Assembly (NCBI RefSeq): GCF_000377745.1
Contig: NZ_KB898715.1
Span: 1-64,000 of the forward strand
Source: Gilvimarinus chinensis DSM 19667
GTDB lineage: Bacteria > Pseudomonadota > Gammaproteobacteria > Pseudomonadales > Cellvibrionaceae
Direction of reading: 5' to 3'
DNA length: 64,000 nt
Shown here: positions 55,101 through 63,904 of the stretch, piece after piece
How the letters are laid out: each line of letters begins with the position of its first letter
How positions within the stretch are numbered: position 1 is the first letter of the stretch
Notes under the pieces: model-generated
The model's database searches: none
What the model saw: only the letters and a program-made list of their open reading frames with translations
What the model was told of the DNA's origin: nothing
Position numbers and translations under genes: made by a program

Positions 55101-57762
55101 ATAGAGTCGCGCTCACTGGGGTGCGGTTTAACAAACCACCGTCGGCAATAATATCGCCCGGCAACAGAGTGTTAACCCAATCGCTGCTGCCTTCAACGGT
55201 TACGGTAAACAACAACTCACAACTAGCCGCCGGAGCCAGGCTGGCACCGATTAAAGTTACCCTGTCGGTGCCCGGCGTTGCTGTAATACTGGTATTACCA
55301 TTACACGTGGTATACGCATTGGGATCTTGAGCCAACACCATACCGGTAGGCAAATTATCAGTCACATCAATACCTGTGATGGGACGGGAGCCATCCAAAT
55401 TGCTTAAAGTAATCCGAGCCGTGGACTCGCCACCTGGGCCGACTGTATCGGGTGCGAAGTTTTTACGCGCAGCTAAAGCATCTGTATAGGTCAGTGTTGC
55501 TGAGGCATGGGTATTAACCACCAATTCCGAGCCATCCGCATTTGTTTGTATTGCACTGACGGTTGCGGTGTTGTTATAAACACCGGCTGGCCCCACTACA
55601 TCCACATCAATCACACAGCTTCCGGGCTGGTTATTACCTGGGTTACGTGCCGCTACCTGGCCGTTATTTAATGCAAGTGAGGTTTGACCAGCAACAGCGT
55701 TAAGTGTACCGCCACAGGTAGAACCTGCATTAGCAGGCTGCGCTATACGCAATTGCTGGTTTGCTCCTGCAACCGGCAGGGTATCGCTCATGGCAAGCGT
55801 GGTCAGTGGGCTGTCCGAGTAATTGCTCACGCGGATGCGCATGCGCGATACTTGCCCTTCACTTAATGTTTGACTTGTTTTTCCGTCAAAGCGTTTGCTC
55901 AGGCCAATCACCGCCTGGTGGTTAGTACTGACATTATTAGAGGCACGGCCATTACAATTGGCACTACTGCCATTGATTTTAACGGCACACACACCAATTT
56001 GATTGCCAGTATCACTCTCAGCATCAGGATTAATCATAGCCCAGAAGGTAAGAGTACACACACCCGGGGAGCTGGCACCGGCACGGCCCGGCAAGGTCGG
56101 CACGCTAAATAACAAGTCACTATCACCCTCGACTCGCCCATTTAACCCCAGGGTCCCACACGCAGCCGACAACTCAGGAGCAAAGGCACCACTGGTAAGA
56201 AGTGTCGCACCATTGGTTAACTGATCAGCTACCGTCACATTACTGGCAGGAGTTGCAGAATAGTTTTGTAAGGTTATTTGATAACGTACTGGGTTGCCCG
56301 GTGCCACATCTCTGGGCGACTGGCTTTTAAGCACACGCAACCGATCCGCGATAATAACACTGGCCGAGCGCGCCTGACTGACTATACCCGGCTCACCAAC
56401 AATGCTCACTGCCCCTTCTGGTATCGCGTTGGTATAGGATGTGGGCAAATCCGTGTTAGGTGTTTGCCCCTCAAAAGTCACGGTTAAACTACATTGGCCA
56501 TTTGCCGGTACACTAAAGCCATCAACTTCAAACCCTTGCCCAGAGCTGACAATATTAGAATTACCGCCACAGGAGTTATCTACATCGGTAACCGTCATGC
56601 GATCTGCATAAGGGGCGGCGGCAATAGGATTATCGGCAAAATGGCCAACTTCAAGGTCAGAGCCACCACTATTTGACAGAACAATAGTAAAGGAGCTCGG
56701 CACACCACTGGCTACCGGGCTCGCCGCAAAGTTTTTACTGATTCTAAGGGGGGAGCGAACTGTAATATTCTGTATGGCATCAGAAGCCGGAGTGATGCCT
56801 TCGCGGCTATTAAAGCCAGCAGCATCAATTCTATTCTGCCTATTCAGCTGATAATTACCATCAGTATGTCGAGCCTGCACCTCTACATCCAAGAAGCAAC
56901 TAGTCTCTGGCGCTAAAACCCCACCACTAACACTGAAACCAGCGGTACTCCCTTGTGTTAAATTCACTGATCCATTAACTGGCGGCTCTACACAAGAGCC
57001 TGTTGCAGGCTCACCGGTAGGCTCCAATATCGCACCAGAGCTGCCACTACCAGGAAAGTTATCCGTAAAGCTAAAATCTCTCAGCGAGACATTTTTATCT
57101 GTATTAGCTAGTTGTATACGTAACGTTTTACTCGCCCCTCCCAATATTAAGGCACCTCCGCCACCGGTCCAGCTCTTAGACCAGCTAGGGCGACTAACAG
57201 AGCTAACGGTTATAGATTGGGGACCACCTGTGGCGTTAGTTCCACTATCACTACTAACTTCACCCGCCTCTAGGGCGTAGGCATAAGAAGCACTTTGGCC
57301 ATTACTGGACCAAGCTACGACGGGGATATCAATATAACATTCGCCAGAATTTTCAATGCCGTTGACTCGAGCCGGAATGTCCAACCCAGATAGCGCTACA
57401 GCAGTTGAACCGACGCTTGTACTCAAAGTACCGCTGCACCCAGAGCCGTTAATGGTCGCTGTACCATTGACAGTCAATCCACCAGTTGCCCCACTGGGGA
57501 GACCTTTATTAAAGGTTACATTAGTGATCGGCGTTACAGTCGAGTTATTACTTAATGTCACTCGCAAGCTGGTCGGTTCGCCGGGAAACACTGTGTCATT
57601 ATTCGGAGCTACCGGCCCTGTATTAACCGTAACCGAAAAATTGGCATTTTCCTGGGACCAGGAAATGCCGGGTAGCAATAAAGTAGCCACACCAACCAAT
57701 ACCCATATCACACAGCGCATTCTGGTGATTGCAGGTGAAAGCATTTCCCAAGTTATTGACAT
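52177..57762 (-). CDS. Large surface protein: DUF11/DUF7933-type repeats, SdrD-like domains, IPTL-CTERM tail
   Basis: 1861 aa. Signal peptide (about residues 1-36, ends GISWS). Around ten repeats of 120-130 residues follow (about 40-1500). Each has a KxFxPxxIAPGxxSRLxIxxxN motif, a TDNLPxG motif, a CxxxxxVxxxSVxLxG beta block and CxVxVDVT, the pattern of DUF11-like/DUF7933 modules. Two SdrD B-type collagen-binding-like domains come next (about 1500-1720; ISGKVFIDH and IAGNVYYDVNDNGLMDSGE). The C-terminus carries PTLSHW (1830-1835), a hydrophobic helix and KRHSASLRVQR, a full IPTL-CTERM signal. It should be exported, cleaved by XrtH and attached or released at the surface. Role likely adhesion or matrix; ligand unknown. 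Confidence 0.9.
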   Translation of the reverse strand: MSITWEMLSPAITRMRCVIWVLVGVATLLLPGISWSQENANFSVTVNTGPVAPNNDTVFPGEPTSLRVTLSNNSTVTPITNVTFNKGLPSGATGGLTVNGTATINGSGCSGTLSTSVGSTAVALSGLDIPARVNGIENSGECYIDIPVVAWSSNGQSASYAYALEAGEVSSDSGTNATGGPQSITVSSVSRPSWSKSWTGGGGALILGGASKTLRIQLANTDKNVSLRDFSFTDNFPGSGSSGAILEPTGEPATGSCVEPPVNGSVNLTQGSTAGFSVSGGVLAPETSCFLDVEVQARHTDGNYQLNRQNRIDAAGFNSREGITPASDAIQNITVRSPLRISKNFAASPVASGVPSSFTIVLSNSGGSDLEVGHFADNPIAAAPYADRMTVTDVDNSCGGNSNIVSSGQGFEVDGFSVPANGQCSLTVTFEGQTPNTDLPTSYTNAIPEGAVSIVGEPGIVSQARSASVIIADRLRVLKSQSPRDVAPGNPVRYQITLQNYSATPASNVTVADQLTNGATLLTSGAFAPELSAACGTLGLNGRVEGDSDLLFSVPTLPGRAGASSPGVCTLTFWAMINPDAESDTGNQIGVCAVKINGSSANCNGRASNNVSTNHQAVIGLSKRFDGKTSQTLSEGQVSRMRIRVSNYSDSPLTTLAMSDTLPVAGANQQLRIAQPANAGSTCGGTLNAVAGQTSLALNNGQVAARNPGNNQPGSCVIDVDVVGPAGVYNNTATVSAIQTNADGSELVVNTHASATLTYTDALAARKNFAPDTVGPGGESTARITLSNLDGSRPITGIDVTDNLPTGMVLAQDPNAYTTCNGNTSITATPGTDRVTLIGASLAPAASCELLFTVTVEGSSDWVNTLLPGDIIADGGLLNRTPVSATLYYQAPEVPLISKAINPGVIAPGERARLTITVTNASQDLTGLQLTDFFTEDGLSGGIANGMKVASPAQATTTCPGGVVVAEPGTEQVGVSGVNLAADEACEVAVNVTSTTVGTITNTIPMEAIVTNEGATNTTTFAQSTLSTTNSVGISKQFSPRVIAPGAETRLRITFYNTLEQSLVDFDIVDNFPAGLQIAEEANPFHTCGGSAEISWPNDNSVQLTGGVLDPMVTGVAASCYLELDVTAATEGSYTNLIPADSVTVNEEPVSHPSAEDTLEVREHIVVHKAIDDLTLDEGSPANFVTGSATRMPGEAAPLTIRLENPNDIELTQVMFIDYLPDGLVVATEPNLFTDCANAVVNTPESAKSIILTGATLAPNGQTGSTCDVRVDVLSNIPGSYVNEIPSAGVSSYEEVENQEPTQAELIVSEPGELGKTFAPPVIAPGNISRLSIVMNNPNDGDMVLSTPLVDNLPSYPAQMRVAASPNVSTSCPGGTSIADASAGSESVTIETNTVVPPGGCTLEVDVTADEPGQYLNNFSVGALKSNFGPNEEPVSSPLLVSTLGYISGKVFIDHQAVPDGRYITDESTPIPGNVIELYTGSFCSGAQLASTVTDSQGNYLFAELPAGTYSVCQPVQPSDTLNSVTTEGEIISYNGSVGSPGRASNPGTPTSQIVSIVISDNGNADEVSGSPDNNFSEVQPASIAGNVYYDVNDNGLMDSGEVGIGNVTITLSGPVSATTQTGSDGGFYFGQLPPGVYTVSETHPSGWLDGRDTIGSHGGDASNNEILTSVTLAPGDNGTEYNFGELLAEGGQSDGLSLSLSSFCDNDTPWLSYQVLSNGQPIGASSPPVSIYWYSESGRLVEFNSDLDSEGVLLWPGAKVDGIGNPVAWPGWSYVDGRWVTVEDDRRGELRIVAQINPSAEASSSYPAATPSCAAQPPGTFSFGIKGAPTLSHWALMLLSFLMTVIVYLKRHSASLRVQR

Positions 57763-57975
57763 TTCGCCCCCTATAGTGAATAAAAGATCCTTTGGGGGGT
57801 GGATTCTAAAGGGACGGGCTGTCAGGTTCTCGAACGGAAGCTCTTAAAACTCACAAAACCTTACAGTCAAAAGATAAGCGTTATGAAAATATTCCCGGAA
57901 TAACAGCTTTATATTTACACTTAGATCAACACAGGTACAAAATAATCCACAATCAGCCTAATCGCTTTAGCGCTA

Positions 57976-58668
57976 TTATTGGTCTATAAACACTTTTTCG
58001 GAAAAGGTGTACCCTTTCCCTCTCACTGTTTGCAGCGGGAAAGACTTACCTATTTTGGTACGTAAACGGCTAACCAAAGTATCCAAGAAATGATCATCAT
58101 AAATATTTGGATCCCGCCCCAAAGATCGCATTAGAGATTTTCTAGAAACCACTTTCTGAGAAGAATTACTGATCAAAAGTGCTTTTAAAAACGTTCTTTC
58201 TTGGCCAGTTAATGATTTAGATACACCATCAGGAGATTGCAATACCCAACCATCTTTTAATAAGCTCCAGCGATTATTCTGCGCGCAGGTACTAGTTATA
58301 CGGTGAGGTAGGCGTCTCGCTACCGCATGTAAGGTTGCACTCAATTCAGCAATATCAATGGGCTTAACTAGATAGGAATCGGCACCACTTATTAACCCGC
58401 GCACCCGATCTCCGGTATCTCCACGCGCAGTTAGCATAACCACCCCTATTCTATCTCTCCAAGACTGCAAGCCTTGTAAAATAGAAAATCCATCTTTCTC
58501 TGGTAGCCCTATATCCAATAACACCAAATCGATTTGGACTGTTTCCAGTGCTTGGTATAATTGAATGTGGTTTTCAGCTGTTTCCACCTCAAAACCGGAC
58601 CGCGTCAATGATTCAGATAACTCGTGGAGAAAATCTATATCGTCATCAACCAAAATCACTTTTAACAT
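57976..58668 (-). CDS. OmpR/PhoB-type response regulator
   Basis: 230 aa. Receiver domain residues 1-115 with Asp8-Asp9-Asp10, phospho-acceptor Asp52 (LVLLDIGLP), Thr80 and Lys102 (VKP). A winged-helix DNA-binding domain follows (about 135-228; LTGQERTFLKALL, RDPNIYDDHFLDTLVSRLR, VRGKGYTF). It lies 13 bp downstream of the histidine kinase gene on the same strand, so it is its partner. The XrtH operon starts about 200 bp further on, so it is a candidate target. Confidence 0.93.
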   Translation of the reverse strand: MLKVILVDDDIDFLHELSESLTRSGFEVETAENHIQLYQALETVQIDLVLLDIGLPEKDGFSILQGLQSWRDRIGVVMLTARGDTGDRVRGLISGADSYLVKPIDIAELSATLHAVARRLPHRITSTCAQNNRWSLLKDGWVLQSPDGVSKSLTGQERTFLKALLISNSSQKVVSRKSLMRSLGRDPNIYDDHFLDTLVSRLRTKIGKSFPLQTVRGKGYTFSEKVFIDQ

Positions 58669-58681
58669 TACTTATCGCCCT

Positions 58682-60790
58682 TTAGTCTTCCAGCGGCCAC
58701 TGAAATTGAAAGCAGCACCCTACATTATATTCACTAGAAACCAAGTTTAAAGTTCCTAAATGTTGCCTCATAATATTTCTAGATAAATATAATCCAAGTC
58801 CTGACCCAGGCTTAAATTGTGCATTCGGTGCTCGGTAAAACTTATCAAAGACCTTTTCCCTTGAATTTGATTCAATGCCTATACCGAAATCCTGAACTTG
58901 AATATATATTTGAGAATCGTGCTTTGTTACATCCACAAGAACCCTAGATTCAATGGGAGAATATTTGAGTGCATTTTCAATTACATTTATAAGCGCAATT
59001 GATAACAAATCCGGATCAACTTTACTAATTATCGGCCCATCAGGAAGATATAACTCGACTCGACTCTGATATATTTCTCTAGAAACTAACTTTTCCATAA
59101 ACTGGCACAGATCCACGGGTCTCGTATGCAACTCAAAGGTTCTCTCGGAAGCTAAACGATCAGTGGTTAAACAGTTGTTAATCAATGATGTTAAACGTCC
59201 CGAATTATTACGAATTCGTCGTAGACGATCCAAAATTTCAGGATAGGGTTCTCTCATCTGAGCTTCAAGGTTCTGTGCCGCCATATCAATGACAGCCAAT
59301 GGTGATCGAAACTCATGGGAAACCATTGCTATGAATTCTTTTTGCTCTCTCAATGCTAACTGCTCATTAGAAAGTGCTTGTCTTAACTGTACTTCAATAG
59401 CAGCTCTTTCGGAGATCTCTTCAGTCAATTCAGTATTAGCACGATCCAACTCTTCAGTTCTTTCTTTAACTTCAATTTCTAGCTCCCGATTATAAGCATT
59501 CACCTTTTGCAGCAGTTCTTCTTTAGCCAGCTCTTTATCCTTCTCTGCTTGCCAAGCCCGCCGTGCTAAAACAAAATTAAGAAGTACCACATGAACCAAG
59601 CCCCCCACATTGGGAAGATGATCCACAAAAGGAATCCATCCCCCTAGTCCTAGCGCCTTTAAAACACTTAACATAAGGGCCGCTTGCAATGGAAGAAAAG
59701 CAATGGAATAGAATCGTAATTGCGGGTGCCTAAATAAAGCGTTGAGGCTCACAAAGAGAAAGAGAATAATTGCCGTTCCTGTAAAGATTGAATTTAACCG
59801 AAACAACCAAGGCCCACTAAACAGAACAAACAATATGGCTAAGACCAAAAATATGGCAATATAGAAGCGACTAACATGATAAATACGACTATAAAACCTT
59901 CGCAACTGAAAAACACTCTGCAAAAAACCTATAAATACCGCAAAACACAGATTCATATTGACCATTATTAAGGTCACGACAGGGTAATTCGAATTAAAAA
60001 ACAAAAACTGAGAGGCGTAACCGCCTGTTATAGATGAAAATGAAGCCAGCAGAATCATTGACATTGCATAAAGAAAGTAGCTTCTATCCCTTAGTCGATA
60101 CCAAAATATTAAATTAATTACTGCTGCCAGAAGAACCATTCCCAAGTACAAACCATAGGTAATGTACTCCGATGCACTGAAACGCTGAAATGTTTTATCA
60201 GTCATCAACAAAACATCTGCCGCTTGACGATTATAAAAGTCCAATTTTATATGGACCGTTGTTACTGCCTCTCCTTTAATATTTAAAGGGTAGACAAAGG
60301 CTCTATAGTCATACTCTCTATTAGAGAAAGGATGCGAAACCCCTTGTTTTTTTACGTCACTGTATGGAAGGCCTTCAACATAGACTTCTGTGCTTTCAAT
60401 ATAGGCAGGCAATAATGTCAACAACCACTCATCAGAATACTTCGACTCGGACGTCAAACAAATTCGAATCCATAGACGGCCACTACGCGATACCGAAGAT
60501 ATACTTCCCGATGATTCTTGAAACCGGGACGAAGACAATTCTTTAATATTATCCACAGAAAACTTTCGTTCTTTATCCTCTAAAACCAGTAGTGAAAGAT
60601 TTGCCGTATTTACAGTATGCAGCATGGATTCATTTAACACCTGCACAGGACAATCGACCTTAGCATATGCATTACCAGACAAAATTAATGGGATAAGACA
60701 AAGCCTCACCAGGACACATAACCTTGACTTTCTTTTTATTAACAGTTTAGATTTAACCATCAGAAATCTATTTAAATACTTTAATACCAC
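58682..60790 (-). CDS. Sensor histidine kinase with 7TMR-DISM input domain
   Basis: 702 aa (GTG start). Signal peptide near residues 25-43. A periplasmic beta-sandwich of the 7TMR-DISMED type (about 45-205) precedes seven membrane helices (about 208-410), a coiled-coil (about 415-480), a HisKA domain with His492 in MVSHEFRSPLAV, and an ATPase domain with N-box VIENALKYSP, G1 DFGIGIE and G2 GSGLGLYLS. The input type often senses sugars or small ligands. Pairs with the response regulator downstream; in front of the IPTL-CTERM/XrtH operon on the same strand. Confidence 0.92.
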   Translation of the reverse strand: MVLKYLNRFLMVKSKLLIKRKSRLCVLVRLCLIPLILSGNAYAKVDCPVQVLNESMLHTVNTANLSLLVLEDKERKFSVDNIKELSSSRFQESSGSISSVSRSGRLWIRICLTSESKYSDEWLLTLLPAYIESTEVYVEGLPYSDVKKQGVSHPFSNREYDYRAFVYPLNIKGEAVTTVHIKLDFYNRQAADVLLMTDKTFQRFSASEYITYGLYLGMVLLAAVINLIFWYRLRDRSYFLYAMSMILLASFSSITGGYASQFLFFNSNYPVVTLIMVNMNLCFAVFIGFLQSVFQLRRFYSRIYHVSRFYIAIFLVLAILFVLFSGPWLFRLNSIFTGTAIILFLFVSLNALFRHPQLRFYSIAFLPLQAALMLSVLKALGLGGWIPFVDHLPNVGGLVHVVLLNFVLARRAWQAEKDKELAKEELLQKVNAYNRELEIEVKERTEELDRANTELTEEISERAAIEVQLRQALSNEQLALREQKEFIAMVSHEFRSPLAVIDMAAQNLEAQMREPYPEILDRLRRIRNNSGRLTSLINNCLTTDRLASERTFELHTRPVDLCQFMEKLVSREIYQSRVELYLPDGPIISKVDPDLLSIALINVIENALKYSPIESRVLVDVTKHDSQIYIQVQDFGIGIESNSREKVFDKFYRAPNAQFKPGSGLGLYLSRNIMRQHLGTLNLVSSEYNVGCCFQFQWPLED

Positions 60791-61408
60791 CCTAAGCTTC
60801 CCCGCCCAATAGACCAGCCATTACTAAATGCAGGATGTGTTTAACATCTCCACTCACGATACTTAAAATCCCATGACTCATTTTCATTACGTTTTTATCG
60901 GTTGTTTTAATGTCAAGACTCACAAAACATGAGATATAGTTATTTCATGTCAGACCGCTTGAATATTGGGCTCACTATAGAGGTGGCACCTTGGATGGAG
61001 TTGCTTGATAAGGCAATCTAGTCCTTTACCACAACCTGGAAACACACGACCACCAGCTATTACTTGTGATAACAGGAATAGGCATCATAATACGCATTGC
61101 ATCAGGCTTGTCACTTTGAACTTTTCGCCATAATCCTGGCTGCGCTCTCTATTTAATTTCAGAGCTGCAGGATAGCCATTCTGCAGTACCTGACACAGTC
61201 TTCACCTGATAGACACAGTTAACAACCGACTATAAGTGAAAAATTAGCCACAAAAAGCCGTAGCGGATGATACCATCTATCGGTAGTTAACATTGATCAC
61301 TTTTCCCTCTTGGACTTTCAATTGTCATCGTGCCAATAAAGGCATCTTAGAATCAGCACTACCGGAATATGCAAATAATCTTTAATTATGTAATAGCGAC
61401 AGGCGAAT
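60791..61408. other. 618-bp intergenic region, no gene seen
   Basis: Holds the promoter of the histidine kinase. No convincing ORF or RNA structure was found; the rest may be older remains of the gene whose 3' half is recognisable from 61409. Confidence 0.4.
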
Positions 61409-62043
61409 AAAGGCGGCTCTGCAAAACACCTATTCGTCCATCAAACACGGTGTACAGTGCCTCTGGCTAGTACCATGACCATATGGCACTTAGCCTCCAA
61501 GACACAACTCAGCCACATTGACGATCTAAATTTGTGATGCGAAACTACTCTGCATTCAGGACTCAGGTTATGGCGACTGCTCATCCCAGAACCTAGCCGT
61601 AGCTTTAGCCAAGTGCGGTTATAACGTTCATCTTTTACAATCGATAAACCCTATCCCGTTTATCGACAGCGTCCGGAGCGAAGAAAAAATTCAGCTATCA
61701 AATTGATTCATGACAATTTTATGACTGAGCTTCAGCACTCTCAGGCAATATACGGAACGATTCAGATTGATGAAAGAAAGATCCGAGACGCTTCGCTGTC
61801 GGCTTCCAAGCCTTACTTCTAATTGGCACTTATCAAGTTAACCGCAACAAAGCGCCACACTGGGTGTGGCTGGTCGCCATAGACGATCAGTTTGCATACA
61901 TTAACGATCCGGATATTAACCCTGACGAGTATTGCTCTTCACTCGACAACATACACATCCCTATTCCGCTACAAACACTAAAAAAACTTTTAGGATATGG
62001 GAAGCATACCTATCGTGCTGCGGTGTTATTTCGTAAGAAATAA
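61409..62043 (+). pseudogene. Degraded C39-peptidase-like (DUF3335/PF11814) gene
   Basis: Four reading-frame pieces in order spell one protein of the peptidase-C39-like family. Piece 1 (from 61409) reads HLFVHQTRCTVPLAS, then LSHIDDLNL, a TGA at 61535, and CETTLHSG. Piece 2 (from 61563) reads SGYGDCSSQNLAVALAKCG, then FIDSVRSEEK. Piece 3 (from 61700) reads KLIHDNFMTELQHSQAIY. Piece 4 (from 61816) reads LLIGTYQVNRNKAPHWVW, then AYINDPDINPDEY and LLGYGKHTYRAAVLF, ending at TAA 62041. At least three frameshifts and one in-frame stop prevent a single product. The peptidase cysteine region is decayed (CTVP for CGPA). Confidence 0.8.
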
Positions 62044-62169
62044 CACCATTTTGTAACTTCTTTAAAATTTTTATCTGCTTAAATGCTATTACTTGCGCAA
62101 ACAGCAGAAAAATCTTGGTTCATAACTTGCTTTATTCCGGCCACTGTTCAAATCCAACAGGAGTCATTT

Positions 62170-62373
62170 ATGAATGCTGATCAGCTAAAAGGGAATTGGA
62201 ATCAACTGAAAGGAAAAGCAAGAGAGCAATGGGGTCGTTTATCGGACGACGATATTGAGAAGGTTCTTGGCCAAAGAAAAAAACTGGTCGGAAAAATACA
62301 AGAGCGCTACGGCCTTAGTAAAGAGGCCGCAGAGCACGAAGTGAACGTGTGGTCGGTAAAATTCGAAGAGTAG
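62170..62373 (+). CDS. CsbD-like stress protein (second copy)
   Basis: 67 aa, MNADQLKGNWNQLKGKAREQW and GRLSDDDIEKVLGQRKKLVGKIQERYGLS; the complete CsbD motif. ATG 62170 follows CAGGAGTC; a longer in-frame start at 62083 is unlikely. Paralogue of 14572-14769. ExoD is encoded 25 bp downstream and is probably co-transcribed. Confidence 0.9.
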   Translation: MNADQLKGNWNQLKGKAREQWGRLSDDDIEKVLGQRKKLVGKIQERYGLSKEAAEHEVNVWSVKFEE

Positions 62374-62397
62374 CTACTAACGGGGCAGGAGCAAGGT

Positions 62398-62958
62398 ATG
62401 GAAAACTTGACCACAACCATTGAGCAAATAGAAGAAGCGGAAAACGGCGAAAAAATTCATGTTGGAAACGTTATTGACGCGTTTTCAAGCCGTGGATTCG
62501 GTCCTTTATTGCTACTACCAGCGCTGATCACTTTTTTACCGACGGGGGGTATTCCCGGCGTGCCGGCTGTCTGCGGCGTTATTATGATTTTAATTGCCAG
62601 TCAGTTACTACTGGGGCGGTCGCAGCCCTGGATCCCTTCACGCTTAGCTCAATTAGGTGTTGAACGAGAAAAATTTGTGCATCTTTTGGATAAGTCCAAA
62701 GGCTTCACAAAAAAGGTGGATAAGTTAATACGCCCACGCTTTCAGTTTCTTACCACTTCAATCGCCATTCGCTGTGAGGCTGTGGTGATTATAGCCCTTG
62801 CGGCATCGCTAATCCCTCTGGGCCCTATACCTTTTGCGGCTGCCGTTCCCTCCGGCATACTGGTACTGATTTCTTTGGGGATCGTCAGCCAAGACGGATT
62901 ACTGATTCTGATTGGCGTGGCACTGAGTGCCATCGCCGCATTGGTATTTTTGTTATAA
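62398..62958 (+). CDS. exoD: ExoD family membrane protein
   Basis: 186 aa, exopolysaccharide synthesis ExoD family (PF06055). Cytoplasmic N-terminus, then RGFGPLLLLPALITFLPTGGIPGVP, a central IPSRLAQLGVEREK amphipathic part and C-terminal hydrophobic helices (VVIIALAASLIPLGPIPFAAAVPSG). Linked in other bacteria to exopolysaccharide production and stress tolerance; the mechanism is unknown. Downstream of csbD with a good ribosome site (GGGGCAGGAGC). Confidence 0.85.
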   Translation: MENLTTTIEQIEEAENGEKIHVGNVIDAFSSRGFGPLLLLPALITFLPTGGIPGVPAVCGVIMILIASQLLLGRSQPWIPSRLAQLGVEREKFVHLLDKSKGFTKKVDKLIRPRFQFLTTSIAIRCEAVVIIALAASLIPLGPIPFAAAVPSGILVLISLGIVSQDGLLILIGVALSAIAALVFLL

Positions 62959-62963
62959 CAACC

Positions 62964-63239
62964 TTACATGAGACTTCCAGAAAACTCACTCGCTGGTTTT
63001 CCTGGCCTATCACTGGCACAGCGGTTGGGGACCTCGTTGATTTTTCCACCTCGGGCCAAGAAAGCTTCAATTTGCTCCGATAGTTCTGATCGAAGCTTTT
63101 CTCTAGAAGCGATATTAAAATCGTCAGATGGCTGAGATTTCGCTTCTTCAGACGCACTCACTTCTTCCTGATCATCCATTTCCACCTCCTCATCCTGGTC
63201 AAGATCGCGGGTTTCATCCAGCTCATATTGACTCGCCAT
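62964..63239 (-). CDS. SutA-like transcriptional regulator
   Basis: 91 aa from ATG 63239 (MASQYELDETRDLDQDEE; GAGGTG upstream; a GTG two codons earlier is possible). The N-terminal half is acidic and probably disordered. The C-terminal half has a helix and the motif SREKLRSELSEQIEAFLARGG then KINEVPNR, as in Pseudomonas SutA, an RNA-polymerase-associated protein that adjusts gene expression in slow growth. The extreme C-terminus (GKPASEFSGSLM) differs from the usual PPKKPxSxYGSRPI end. Convergent with exoD, 5 bp apart. Confidence 0.65.
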   Translation of the reverse strand: MASQYELDETRDLDQDEEVEMDDQEEVSASEEAKSQPSDDFNIASREKLRSELSEQIEAFLARGGKINEVPNRCASDRPGKPASEFSGSLM

Positions 63240-63526
63240 AATCACACCTCTCTACTATCTGTGTAACAAAACTCGCCAGCATAAAAAGCCAGTAATCTCT
63301 TTTTTAGAAGATTAATGTTGACTGATTTTTTGCTTTTATTTTGGTGTCTTTATAGCGCATCAAATAGCCTAGGTCACAAACTTTTTTTCACTTTTTTATG
63401 TTAGTTTTTTATTACCAGCACAACCCGCTTTCAATTTTGTTATTTAAGAAATCTGACTAAATATTTTGCACCTAGTGATAAGTCTCGCTAGACTCTGCGC
63501 GTTTACTAAAACTGAAGGGTCAAGAT

Positions 63527-63874
63527 ATGCCGATAAGCCGTGAAATAAGGCAGTTCCCTGAGCTCGCCCACTTAACAGAGGAGCAGCAACAGGAGATACT
63601 CAGCGCAGCGCGACAAGATGTTTTCGGCCCGGATGTAAAGCTTGAGCGCTGGAGAGGAAACATTGTTAATTTCTCTCTCATGTTTGCCGTTTCAGCCCTT
63701 TTTACAGCCTGGCTCGCTCCAGCACTGTCAATCAAACGGGATGATGCGGCCCTAATCATGCTCCTTTTTGTATTGCCTGCCTTTTTTATTTTGCAGCATA
63801 AGCGCTATCAAACGATGTTACGTAGGGCACTGAGAAAACGTCTAGAAGCTACAGATACAAAAAAAGCGCCCTAA
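63527..63874 (+). CDS. Small membrane protein, 115 aa
   Basis: Unrecognised family. N-terminal soluble helical part (MPISREIRQFPELAHLTEEQQQEIL reads as two helices), then two hydrophobic segments (FSLMFAVSALFTAWLAPAL and AALIMLLFVLPAFFIL), then a basic tail. The ATG follows GAAGGGTCAAG. The stop codon lies within the loop of a terminator hairpin. Convergent with the P-II gene. Function unknown. Confidence 0.7.
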   Translation: MPISREIRQFPELAHLTEEQQQEILSAARQDVFGPDVKLERWRGNIVNFSLMFAVSALFTAWLAPALSIKRDDAALIMLLFVLPAFFILQHKRYQTMLRRALRKRLEATDTKKAP

Positions 63875-63886
63875 GGGCGCTTTTTT
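63859..63886. terminator. Bidirectional Rho-independent terminator
   Basis: GCGCCC (63866-63871) pairs with GGGCGC (63875-63880), flanked by A7 and T6. It serves the small membrane protein gene (whose TAA is in the loop) and, on the other strand, the convergent P-II gene. Confidence 0.92.
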
Positions 63887-63904
63887 AGACTGGTTGCAAA
63901 CAGC

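Noticed and set aside
62885-63157. Minus-strand 90-codon ORF overlapping exoD and the SutA-like gene
   Set aside because: Out of frame with the SutA-like motif, overlaps the exoD 3' end, and has a weak start.
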